15,000 bases of DNA from Symbiodinium natans (lineage: Eukaryota > Sar > Dinophyceae > Suessiales > Symbiodiniaceae), in assembly GCA_905221605.1 (NCBI GenBank), contig CAJNDS010001702.1, positions 1-15,000 of the forward strand. The letters run 5' to 3'. How positions within the stretch are numbered: position 1 is the stretch's first letter; each line of letters starts with the position of its first letter. The position numbers were made by a program, and so were the translations under genes. Shown here one piece after another: positions 7,685 to 15,000 of this stretch. Below the pieces are notes generated by a model. The model was not told the DNA's origin and did no database searches. It worked only from the letters and a program-made list of their open reading frames with translations.

Positions 7685-9692
7685 TTGCCGCCGGGAAATC
7701 CCTAGATTTGATTTTTCAAGGATTTCATAAAATTTAAAATGCCCAAGAATCCTTGAAATCCTTAAAACATCAAATCCCGGGATTTAATATTTTAAAAGGA
7801 TTTGTTGGGCATTTTCAATTTCATGAAATCCTTGAAAAATCAAATCCCAAGATTTAATTTTTCAAGGATTTCAAGGATTTTTTGGGCATTTTAAATTTTA
7901 TGAAATCCTTGAAAAATCAAATCTCGGGATTTAATTTTTCAAGGATTTCAAGGATTTCATAAATTTTAAAATCCGCGTGGTCTTCCCGTACTCTGGGTGG
8001 GGAGGGGAGGTTTTGCTTTTGCAGGAGTTCCGGTATTTAAATTTTATGAAATTCTTGAAATCCTTGAAAAATTAAATCCCGGGATTTGATTTTTCAAGGA
8101 TTTCATAAAATTTAAAATGCCCAAAAAATCATTGAAATCCTTAAAATATTAAATCCCGGGAATTAGTATTTTAAGGATTTCAAGGATTTTTTGGGCATTT
8201 TAAATTTTATGAAATCCTTGAAAAATCAAATCCCGGGATCTAATTTTTCAAGGATTTCAAGGATTTTTTGGGCATTTTAAATTTTATGAAATCCTTGAAA
8301 AATCAAATCCCGGGATTTAATTTTTTCAAGGATTTCAAGGATTTTTTGGGCATTTTAAATTTTATGAAATCCTTGAAAAATCAAATCCCGGGATTTAATT
8401 TTTCAAGGATTTCAAGGAATTCATAAATTTTAAAATCCGCGTGGTCTTCCCGTACTCTGGGTGGGGAGGGGAGGTTTTGCTTTTGCAGGAGTTCCGGTAT
8501 TTAAATTTTATGAAATCCTTGAAATCCTTGAAAAATTAAATCCCGGGATTTGATTTTTCAAGGATTTCATGAAATTTAACATGCCCAAAAAATCATTGAA
8601 ATCCTTAAAACAGTAAATCCCGGGATTTGATTTTTTAAGGATTTCAAGGATTTTTTGGGCATTTTAAATTTTATGAAATCCTTGAAAACTCAAATCCCGG
8701 GATTTAATTTTTCAAGGATTTCAAGGATTTTTTGGGCATTTTAAATTTTATGAAATCCTTGAAAAATCAAATCCCGGGATTTAGTTTTTCAAGGATTTCA
8801 AGGATTTCATAAATTTTAAAATCCGCGTGGTCTTCCCGTACTCTGGGTGGGGAGGGGAGGTTTTGCTTTTGCAGGAGTTCCGGTATTTAAATTTTATGAA
8901 ATCCTTGAAATCCTTGAAAAATTAAATCCCGGGATTTGATTTTTCAAGGATTTCATGAAATTTAAAACGCACAAAAATCCTTGAAACCCTTAAAATATTA
9001 AATCCCGGGATTTAATTATTCAAGGATTTCAAGGATTTTTTGGGCATTTTAAATTTTATGAAATCCTTGAAAAATCAAACCCCGGGATTTAATTTTTCAA
9101 GGATTTCATAAATTTTAAAATCCGCGTGGTCTTCCCGTACTCTGGGTGGGGAGGGGAGGTTTTGCTTTTGCAGGGGTTCCGGTATTTAAGTTTTATGAAA
9201 TCCTTGAAATCCTTGAAAAATTAAATCTTGGGATTTGATTTTTCAAGGATTTCATGAAATTTAAAATGCCCAACAAATCCTTGAAATCCTTAAAATACTA
9301 AATCCCGGGATTTGATGTTTTAAGGATTTCAAGGATTTGTTGGGCATTTTAAATTTCATGAAATCCTTGAAAAATCAAATCCCGGGATTTGATTTTTCAA
9401 GGATTTCAAGGATTTTTTGGGCCTTTTAAATTTTATGAAATCCTTGAAAAATCAAATCCCGGGATTTAATTTTTCAAGGATTTCAAGGATTTCATAAATT
9501 TTAAAATCCGCGTGGTCTTCCCGTACTCTGGGTGGGGAGGGGAGGTTTGCTTTTGCAGGAGTTCCGGTATTTAAATTTTATGAAATCCTTGAAATCCTTG
9601 AAAAATTAAATCCCGGGATTTGATTTTTCAAGGATTTCATGAAATTTAACATGCCCAAAAAATCATTGAAATCCTTAAAACAGTAAATCCCG
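7685..9692. repeat. CCCGGG-centred palindromic higher-order array
   Basis: The basic subunit is about 78 bp and nearly self-complementary: TCAAATCCCGGGATTTAA is flanked by TTGAAAAA/TTTTTCAA, ATCCTTGAAATCC/GGATTTCAAGGAT and TGCCC/GGGCA arms, so each unit can form a long hairpin. A non-palindromic marker (ATCCGCGTGGTCTTCCCGTA, then GGGTGGGGAGGGGAGG) recurs at 7971, 8435, 8821, 9120 and 9506. These spacings of 464, 386, 299 and 386 bp show a higher-order repeat whose internal subunit number varies by about one 78-87 bp unit. The array is cut within a palindrome at about 9692 by the telomere tract. No coding signal is present. Confidence 0.9.
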
Positions 9693-9700
9693 GGGTTCGG

Positions 9701-9750
9701 TTTAGGGTTTAGGGTTTAGGGTTTAGGGTTTAGGGTTTAGGGTTTAGGGT
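9701..9750 (+). repeat. Perfect (TTTAGGG)7 interstitial telomere tract
   Basis: Seven uninterrupted TTTAGGG units plus one base, without a single mismatch, unlike the degenerate patches of the left flank. It is joined on its left through GGGGTTCGG to a broken palindromic unit. Confidence 0.97.
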
Positions 9751-9896
9751 AATATCCTTGAAACCCTTAGCAAAAATCAAATCCCAGATTTGATTGTGTA
9801 AGGGGTTCATAAAAAGTTAAGATGCCGAAAAAGATTAAAACCCTTTAAAATCAAAACCCTGGATTTGTCTTTTCCAGGATTTCAGACATACCCGCT
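9751..9896. repeat. Degraded palindromic-repeat remnant
   Basis: Pieces such as ATCCTTGAAACCCTTAGC, AATCAAATCCCAGATTTGATT and TTCATAAAAAGTTAAGATGCC are diverged forms of the subunit at 7685-9692. The CCCGGG centre has decayed to CCCAG. This is the continuation of that array beyond the telomere tract, but more mutated. Confidence 0.75.
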
Positions 9897-10253
9897 CATT
9901 GCCCATCCCACATCACCCCGCATCATCTCCCATCATCTCCCATCATTTCTCTCATCCCCTATCATGCCCCATCATCCCCCAATCATCCCCATCATCCCCC
10001 ATCATCCCGCATCATCCGCCATCAACCCCCCCCATCATCATTCCCCATCATCTCTCATAATCCCTTTCACCCCCCCATCATCCCCCATCATCCCTCATCA
10101 TCGTCCCCGATCGGCCCCTATCATGCCCCATCATGTCTCTCATCCCGCGTCATCCCCCATCATCCCCCATCATCTCCCATCATCCCGCATCATCCCCCAT
10201 CACCCCCCATCATCATTCCCCATCATCTCCCATAATCCCTTTCACCCCCCATC
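9897..10253. repeat. CATCATCCCC-type minisatellite
   Basis: Units of 9-10 bp (CATCATCCCC, CATCATCTCC, CATCATCCCG) run for about 360 bp. A longer-range duplication is visible: the segment with CATCATTCCCCATCATCT, ATAATCCC and TTTCACCCC near 10033-10076 recurs near 10211-10250, about 179 bp apart. The Pro/His/Ser/Ile-rich open frames across it arise from the repeat and are not genes. Confidence 0.92.
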
Positions 10254-11015
10254 TTGAGGGGTTAGTGACTGCCCTAGAGGTTAGTCGTATGTCCCCCCTG
10301 CTTCGTGTTGTTGTGATTTGGTAGGGGCCCAGAGGTTTGTATGAGTTTTTTTCTTCGTTCGTGTTGTAAGGGTTTTGTGAGGGCCCCGGAGGTTTGTCGC
10401 ATGTCCCCTTTCTTCGTGCTTGTAGGGTTTGGGGAGTGTCTAGATAATTGTCACAAACAATTCCTTCCACGCTCGTACTATGAGGGGCTAGTGGCTGCCC
10501 TAGAGGTTTGTCGTATATTCCCCCGCTTCGTGTTCCTGAGATTTGGTAGGGGCCAGAGGCTTGTCATATGTCCCCTCCCTTCGTCCCTTCGTGTTGTGAG
10601 GGTTGCATTCGGCCTTGGAGGTTTGTCGTATGTCCCCTTTCTTGGCGTCTAGATGATTGTCATCATAAGTCATTTGCTTCTGTGGTCGTATTCTGAGGGC
10701 TATTGACCGCCCTCATAATGCCCTAGAGGTTTGTCGTATGCCCCCCTGCTTCGTGTTCCTGTAAGTTGGGAGGGGCCTAAAGGTTCATCTTTTGTCCCCT
10801 CCCTTCGTCCCTTCGTATTGTAAGGGTTTCGTAGGGTTTGGGGGGAGCGTCTAGAGTCTAGATGATCGTCATATATGATTTGCTTCCGTGCTCAAACTAT
10901 GAGGGGCTAGTGACTGTCCTAGAGGTTTGTCGTGTGTCCCCCCCCGTTTCCTTGGTCTTGTGATTTGTTAGGGGCTTAGGGGTTTGTCATACGTTCCCTC
11001 CCTTCGTCCTTTCGT

Positions 11016-11177
11016 GTTGCAAGGGTTTTGTGGGAGCCCTGCAGATTTGCCGTATGTCCCTTCTCTTCTTGCTTGTAAGGTTCGGGCAGCGTCTAGGTTG
11101 CAAGGGTTTTGTGAGAGCCCTGCAGATTTGCCGTATGTCCCTTCTCTTCTTGCTTGTAAGGTTCGGGCAGCGTCTAG
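11016..11177 (+). repeat. Recent 81-bp tandem duplication inside the satellite
   Basis: 11016-11096 and 11097-11177 are adjacent copies that I read as differing at a single base (GGGAG versus GAGAG). This is far closer than neighbouring satellite subunits, so the duplication is the youngest local event. Confidence 0.9.
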
Positions 11178-11763
11178 ACGACTGACATATGCAATTTGAT
11201 TACGGGCTCGTATTGTGCGGGGCTAGTGACTGCCCTAGAGGTTTGTCGTATGCCCTCCGCTTCCTTGTTCCTGTGATGTAGTAGGGGCCTACAGGTTTGT
11301 GGTGTGTCCCCTTTCTTGGCATCTAGATGATTGTCATAAGTCATTTGCTTCTGTGGTCGTATTATGAGGGCTACTGACTGCCCTAAAGGTTTGTCGTACG
11401 CCCCCCTGCTTCGTGTTCCTGTGAGTTGGGAGGGGCCTAGAGGTTTATCTTTTGTCCCCTCCCTTCGTCCCTTCGTGTTGTAAGGGTTTCGTGAGCGCTC
11501 TGGAGGTTTTTCGTATGTCCCCTTTGTTCGTGCTTGCAGGGTTTGGGGAGTGTCTAGATGATTATCATATATCATTTGCTTCCGCAGTCGCTATGAGGGT
11601 ATTGATTGCCCTAAAGATTTCTCGTGTGTCCCCCCGCTTCGTATTCCTGTGATTTTGTAGGGGTCTAGAGGTTTGTCGTATTTCCTCTCCCTTCGTTCCT
11701 TCGTGGGATGTTTGCGTGTGTCCCCTTTCTTCGTGCTTGTAGGGTTTGGGGAGCCTAGACGAC

Positions 11764-11793
11764 TGATATACATATATATATGTATATATGTAT
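11764..11793. repeat. AT/GT dinucleotide microsatellite in satellite linker
   Basis: TATACATATATATATGTATA followed by TATGTATA, self-complementary, replaces the usual linker TGTCATATATCATTTG of one satellite unit, probably by expansion of its ATAT core. Confidence 0.8.
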
Positions 11794-13416
11794 AATTCGA
11801 TTCCGTGCTCGTATTGTGAGGGGCTAGTGATTGCCCTAGAGGTTTGTCGTATGTCCCCCCGATTCCTGTTCCTGAGATTTGGTAGGGCCTAGGGCCTGGA
11901 AGGTTTGCCGTATGTCCCCTCCTTTCGCCCCTTCGTGTTGTAGGGGTTTTGTTGGGCCTTGAAGGTTTGTCGTGTGTCCCCTTTCTTCGTGCTTGGAGAG
12001 TTTGAGGAGCGTCGAGATGATTACCATACATCATTTGCTTCCGTGCTCGTACTATGTGCGGTTAGTGACTGCCCTAGAGGTTTGTCGTATGTCCCCTTCC
12101 TTCGTCCCTTCGCGTTGTATGGGTGGTAAGGGTTTTGTGAGGGCCCTGGAGGCTAGTCGTATATCCACTTTCTTCGAGCTTGTAGGGTTTGGGGGGAGCG
12201 TCTAGAGTCTAGATGATCGTCATATATGATTTGCTTCCGTGCTCAAACTATGAGGGGCTAGTGGCTGTCCTAGAGGTTTGTCATTTGTCCCCCCCGTTTC
12301 CTTGGTCCTGTGATTTGGTAGGGGCTTAGAGGTTTGTCATACGTTCCCTCGCTTCGTCCTTTCGTGTTGCAAGGGTTTTGTGAGAGCCCTGCAAATTTGC
12401 CGTGTGTCCCCTTTCTTCTCACTTGTAGGGTTTGGGGAGCGTCTAGACGACTGACATATAACTTGAGTCCGTGCTCGTATTGTGAGGGGCTAGTGACTGC
12501 CCTAGGGGTTTGTCGTATGCCCCCCCCCCCGCTTCCTTGTTCCTGTGATGTAGTAGGGGCCTACAGGTTTGTCGTATGTCCCCTGCCTTCGTCCCTTCGT
12601 GTTGTAAGGCTGATAAAAATTTTCTGAGGGCTCTGGAGATTTGTCGTATGTCCCCCCGCTTCGTGTTCCTGACGTTTGGTAGGGGCCAGAGATTTGTCGA
12701 ATGTCCCCTCTTTTCGTCCCTTCGTGTTGAAATTGCTTTGTTTGGGGAAGGTTTGTCGTATGTCACCTTTCTTTCTTCTTAGAGGGTTTGGGGATCTTCT
12801 AGAAAACTGTCATATATCATTTGCTTCCGTGCTCGTATTATGAGGGGCTGGTGTTTGTCATAGAGGTTTGTCGTATGTCCCCCCGCTTTCTGTTCCTGCG
12901 ATGTGGTAAGGGCCTAAAGAGGTTTGTCGTGTGCCCCCTCCCTTCGTCCGTTTGAGTTGCAAGGGTTTTGTTGGACCTGGAAGATTTATCGTATGTCTCC
13001 TTTCTTCGTGCTTGTAGGGCGTGGGGAGCATCAAGATGATTATCATATAAGAATTGCTTCCGTGCTCGTATTATGAGGGGCTAGGGACTGCCCTAGAGGT
13101 TTGTCTTATGTCTCCCTGCTTCGTGTTCATGTGATTTGCTAGGGTCCGGGAGATTTGTCGTATGTCATTTTACCATATACGAAATTAGATACAATCCCTT
13201 CGTCCCTTCGTGTTGTAAGGGTTTCGTGAGGGTCCTAGAGGTTTGTCGTATGTGCCCTTCCTTCGTCCCTTCTTGTTGTAAGGGTTTTGTGAGGGCCCTG
13301 CAAATTTGCCGCATGTCCCCTTTCTTCGTGCTTGTGGGATTTGGGCAGCGTCTAGATGATTGTCATTATCATTTGCTTCCGTGCTCGTACTATGAGGGGC
13401 TAGTAACTGCCCTAGA

Positions 13417-14071
13417 CCTTCAGGGCCCTCACAAAACCCTTACAACACGAAGGGACGAAGGGAGACGACATACGACAAACCTCTATCATCTAGATGCTCC
13501 CCAAACCCTACAAGCAAGAAGAAAGGGGACATACGACAAACCTCCAGGGCCCTCACAGAACCCTTACAATAGGAAGGAATGAAGGGAGGCGACACGCTAC
13601 AAACCTCTAGGCCCCTACCAAATCACAGGATCACGAAGCGGGGGCGTCATCTGACAAACCTCCAGGCCAATCACTAGCCCCTCATAATACGAGCACGGAA
13701 GCACATGATATGTGATTATCATCTACACACTCCCCAGACCCTACAAGCATGAACAAAGGGGACATACGACAAACCTCCAGGACCCTCCCAAAACCCTTAC
13801 AACACGAAGGGACGAAGGGAGGGGACACACGACAAACCTTTAGCCCCCTACCAAATCACAGGAACACGAAGCGGGGGGACATACGACAAACCTCTAGGGC
13901 AGGCACTAGCCCTCATAATACGAGCACGGAAACACATCATATGATAATCATTTTGATGCTCCCCCAAAAACCTATATGAACGAGAAAGGGGAAGCACACA
14001 AACCTCCAAAGCCCTTACAAAACCCTTACAACACGAAGGGACGAAGGGAGGGGATATACGACAAACCTCTG
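13417..14071 (-). repeat. Inverted tail of the tripartite satellite
   Basis: From about 13417 the same units are read on the other strand: CAGGGCCCTCACAAAACCC, ACACGAAGGGACGAAGGG and GACATACGACAAACCTC are complements of the B and C subunits. Two A-anchor complements (CACTAGCCCCTCATA near 13670, CACTAGCCCTCATA near 13905) mark at least two units. The junction falls just after GCCCTAGA of a forward A subunit. With the forward array this makes a large inverted repeat able to fold back. Confidence 0.9.
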
Positions 14072-14089
14072 GTAAATAGTAAACAAAGC

Positions 14090-14116
14090 GGCGTGCCAAA
14101 TAGACCCTAAAGGTCC
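14090..14116 (-). repeat. Right 27-bp terminal inverted repeat
   Basis: The arm starts GGCGTGCCAAATAG and ends CCCTAAAGGTCC, the exact complement of 7654-7680. It is followed by ATGCCAC and then the right copy of the 10-bp duplication. Confidence 0.95.
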
Positions 14117-14123
14117 ATGCCAC

Positions 14124-14133
14124 ATACTCCTAC
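14124..14133 (+). repeat. 10-bp target site duplication, right copy
   Basis: ATACTCCTAC, identical to 7637-7646, 7 bp outside the right inverted repeat, in the same reading phase of the interrupted ORF. Confidence 0.9.
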
Positions 14134-14809
14134 CTCTTCGTCGGCTAAGCGTGTGCATGAGGCAAGCCCTGGTGATATCATCGCTGCAATGGGGAATCTG
14201 TCTCCGGAGAATCGTGCCGCTGTCTTAGTCGCGCTGGGTGGTGGAAGTTCCGTCCCGCCTGGACCTTCACCTCCAAGGAAGGCTGCAGTGTTCGGGGGAG
14301 GGGCAATGGAGGCCCGTCCTCATGTGCCACCGCTCCCTACTGTGGATGTCTCTGCTCCGCTCTTCCCCGATGCTGACATGGAGGCTGATGCCCCCGCAAA
14401 CGCTGACCTTGCCCGGGTTGAAAACGAGCTCTTGGCGCTTGTGCGGAGTTCAAGCTCTGGCCTGCCATCGGTCCGGGATAAGGCTGCCTTCGATGAGAGT
14501 GCCCCGCTAAACGTGGCTGCTCTTGACGGGATGATTGGACCGTGCCAGCTTGATGCTGATGCTTCCTCGCTTCCTGATTTGGCCACCCTAGTAGGCTCTC
14601 AAACGGATGAGCTGATTGCAACATGCTGCGAGATCATACCCAAAGTGGTGCGCCAGCTCAATCTGGTGTTCAAGCCGCAAAGGCGTCTGGAACTTCTGTT
14701 GCGCACATTTGGATGGGTTTTTGTCGCACGGGCGCGTGAACCGGTCGGGGTGGTGTCCTTGAGTATTTGTATTGCACGCAAAGCGGCTGGTCTAGCACAC
14801 ACCCCTTAG
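14134..14809 (+). pseudogene. CCCH zinc-finger ORF, 3' part (split by insertion)
   Basis: This is the C-terminal half of the third retroelement ORF, in frame with 7006-7646 once the 6477-bp insert and one duplication are removed: codons Asn-Thr-Pro-Thr on the left continue as Ser-Ser-Ser-Ala here, giving 438 residues in all. It contains a SPENRAAVLVALGGG segment, a Pro/Ala/Asp-rich linker, then a helical C-terminus (CCEIIPKVVRQLNLVF, RRLELLLRTFGWVFVAR) of the sort used for oligomerisation or RNA binding; that role is inference. An open frame starting at ATG 14117 exists only because the last bases of the transposon supply an ATG. The stop (TAG 14807-14809) lies 5 bp before the right 144-bp repeat, so the protein belongs to the retroelement. 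I do not recognise a named domain in this half. Confidence 0.75.
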
Positions 14810-14814
14810 ATTCC

Positions 14815-14958
14815 GGCACGTGCAGTCCTTGTGACCACTCATCATTCGCCAGTGCAGTTTTGATGTTGATGAACGGCTTTCTGTATGCATTTCCTAGGTT
14901 CGAGTTCTATCAGGGCAACGGGTAGGGAAAAGAAGGTGCCCGATGACGCGAATTGTCT
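14815..14958 (+). repeat. Right 144-bp terminal direct repeat (pseudo-LTR-like)
   Basis: Identical to 2674-2817 over all 144 bases, diverging at 14959. It follows the stop codon of the CCCH ORF by 5 bp, so it is the 3' untranslated end of the element. Confidence 0.9.
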
Positions 14959-15000
14959 GTGCACTTGTTTTTCTATGTTCTTCATTTGTACACATATATA
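14959..15000. other. Right flank, T-rich, partial
   Basis: Forty-two bases ending in an ACACATATATA tract. They are unlike the sequence that follows the left repeat, so the element, or its repeat, ends at or near 14958. The stretch is too short to judge. Confidence 0.4.

Larger units (their letters stand above)
7006..7737 (+). pseudogene. CCCH zinc-finger ORF, 5' part (split by insertion)
   Basis: This is the N-terminal half of the third ORF of the retroelement. A CCCH finger of spacing C-x8-C-x5-C-x3-H occupies residues 30-49 (Cys codons 7093, 7120, 7138; His 7150), after a short Gly/Ala/Ser-rich leader. CCCH fingers of this spacing usually bind RNA, so a role in packaging or recognising element RNA is plausible but inferred. 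The native frame runs to codon 211 (Asn, 7636), where the 6477-bp transposon enters. Codons from 7647 to the TAA at 7735 come from the transposon and are foreign. The ORF starts 8 nt after the possible RT tail. The rest of the protein is at 14134-14809. It is not recognised beyond the finger. Confidence 0.75.
10254..13416 (+). repeat. Tripartite ~230-bp satellite array, forward
   Basis: Each full unit contains three subunits that all carry GAGGTTTGTCGTATGTCCCC or a close variant. Subunit A continues CCGCTTCGTGTTCCTGTGAT, B continues TCCCTTCGTCCCTTCGTGTT and C continues TTTCTTCGTGCTTGTAGGG, followed by a linker with TCTAGATGATTGTCATAT and GCTTCCGTGCTCGTATTATG. The A-subunit anchor GGGGCTAGTGACTGCC or variants occurs about 14 times, near 10258, 10482, 10696, 10902, 11218, 11366, 11595, 11819, 12057, 12252, 12484, 12842, 13077 and 13394. 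Spacing is mostly 195-240 bp, with gains and losses of subunits. The small open frames on both strands are repeat artefacts. Confidence 0.9.
7647..14123. mobile_element. 6.5-kb satellite-carrying TIR transposon, non-autonomous
   Basis: The insert is flanked by a 10-bp direct repeat and bounded by a perfect 27-bp inverted repeat (7654-7680 and 14090-14116), each 7 bp inside its end. The terminal 7 bp (GTACGTA; complement of the right end GTGGCAT) share only the first GT. Removing the insert and one duplication restores the third ORF of the retroelement. The interior is entirely repeats: palindromic array, telomere tract, CATC minisatellite, then a tripartite satellite with an inverted tail. 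No transposase-like frame is visible. A 10-bp duplication falls in the range of Mutator-like elements (9-11 bp), but the superfamily is not established. It must be mobilised in trans if mobile at all. Confidence 0.85.
2674..14958 (+). mobile_element. Penelope-like retroelement with nested insertions
   Basis: The unit is bounded by two identical 144-bp direct repeats and carries, on one strand, a GIY-YIG endonuclease ORF, a Penelope-type RT ORF and a CCCH-finger ORF that ends 5 bp before the right repeat. In PLEs (established knowledge) the enzyme pair is RT plus GIY-YIG, and copies often carry partial direct duplications called pseudo-LTRs. Here the nuclease precedes the RT, the permuted order described for Naiad/Chlamys-type PLEs of green algae, protists and invertebrates. 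Without the two nested DNA elements and one copy of each of their target duplications the unit would be about 5.28 kb. No integrase, protease or TG...CA repeat ends are visible, which argues against an LTR retrotransposon. I found no convincing target duplication flanking the whole unit. The outer right flank is only 42 bp long in this window. Confidence 0.8.

Noticed and set aside
9701-9750. A chromosome end
   Set aside because: Only seven units, flanked on both sides by the same array and enclosed in a TIR-bounded insertion; it is interstitial.
9865-10257. Pro/His/Ser-rich 130-codon frame
   Set aside because: Direct translation of the CATCATCCCC minisatellite.
10254-14071. Many 60-150 codon frames on both strands in the tripartite satellite
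   Set aside because: All consist of repeated residues such as TYDKPPGPSQNPYNT that follow from the tandem units, and they change frame with every indel.
7685-14071. CRISPR array
   Set aside because: Repeats are contiguous or higher-order with related spacers, no cas genes are near, and the DNA is eukaryotic in character.
2674-14958. LTR retrotransposon
   Set aside because: The repeats lack TG...CA ends, there is no protease, RNase H or integrase, and the RT motifs with GIY-YIG point to a Penelope-like element.
2660-14975. Target site duplication of the whole retroelement
   Set aside because: Sequence just before 2674 (AAAAATAGG) and just after 14958 (GTGCACTTG) share no convincing direct repeat.

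Overview
The window looks like repeat-rich nuclear DNA of a eukaryote with plant/alga/dinoflagellate-type telomere repeats. TTTAGGG heptamers and degenerate versions of them recur on both strands, gene density is very low, and long microsatellite, minisatellite and satellite tracts are present. A dinoflagellate or other alga fits best (inference: TTTAGGG, abundant retroelement debris, CCCH-finger retroelement protein), but no host gene is present to prove it.

Layout. 1-2673 is non-coding flank with scattered telomere-like patches and a CATA/CATT microsatellite. 2674-14958 is one composite mobile element bounded by two identical 144-bp direct repeats (2674-2817 and 14815-14958). Its own genes are (i) a GIY-YIG endonuclease ORF with an upstream Cys-rich cluster (about 3510-4500), (ii) a Penelope-type reverse transcriptase ORF in the next frame (4501-6834), and (iii) a third ORF with an N-terminal CCCH zinc finger (7006 onward), whose stop codon lies 5 bp before the right 144-bp repeat. 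This matches a Penelope-like element (PLE) of the permuted type, with the endonuclease N-terminal to the RT, plus an extra downstream ORF.

Two DNA elements have landed inside the retroelement. A 514-bp foldback MITE (2958-3471; 15-bp terminal inverted repeats, 8-bp target duplication AAATACAT) sits at the 5' end of the endonuclease ORF. A 6477-bp element (7647-14123; a perfect 27-bp inverted repeat 7 bp inside each end, 10-bp target duplication ATACTCCTAC) splits the third ORF. Deleting the large insert and one copy of the duplication restores one 438-codon reading frame, so both boundaries are seen almost directly.

The 6.5-kb insert has no credible coding capacity and is built almost wholly of satellites. 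In order it holds a CCCGGG-centred palindromic higher-order array (about 7685-9692), seven perfect TTTAGGG units (9701-9750), a degraded piece of the palindromic repeat, a CATC-rich minisatellite (9897-10253), and a three-part repeat of about 230 bp (10254-13416) that flips strand at about 13417 and runs inverted to about 14071. It is best read as a non-autonomous, satellite-carrying TIR transposon.

How the parts would work together: in PLEs generally the GIY-YIG nuclease nicks the target and the RT copies the RNA at the nick. The CCCH protein may bind the element RNA (inference). This copy is probably dead, because its ORFs are split by frame changes and insertions, yet its terminal repeats remain identical.
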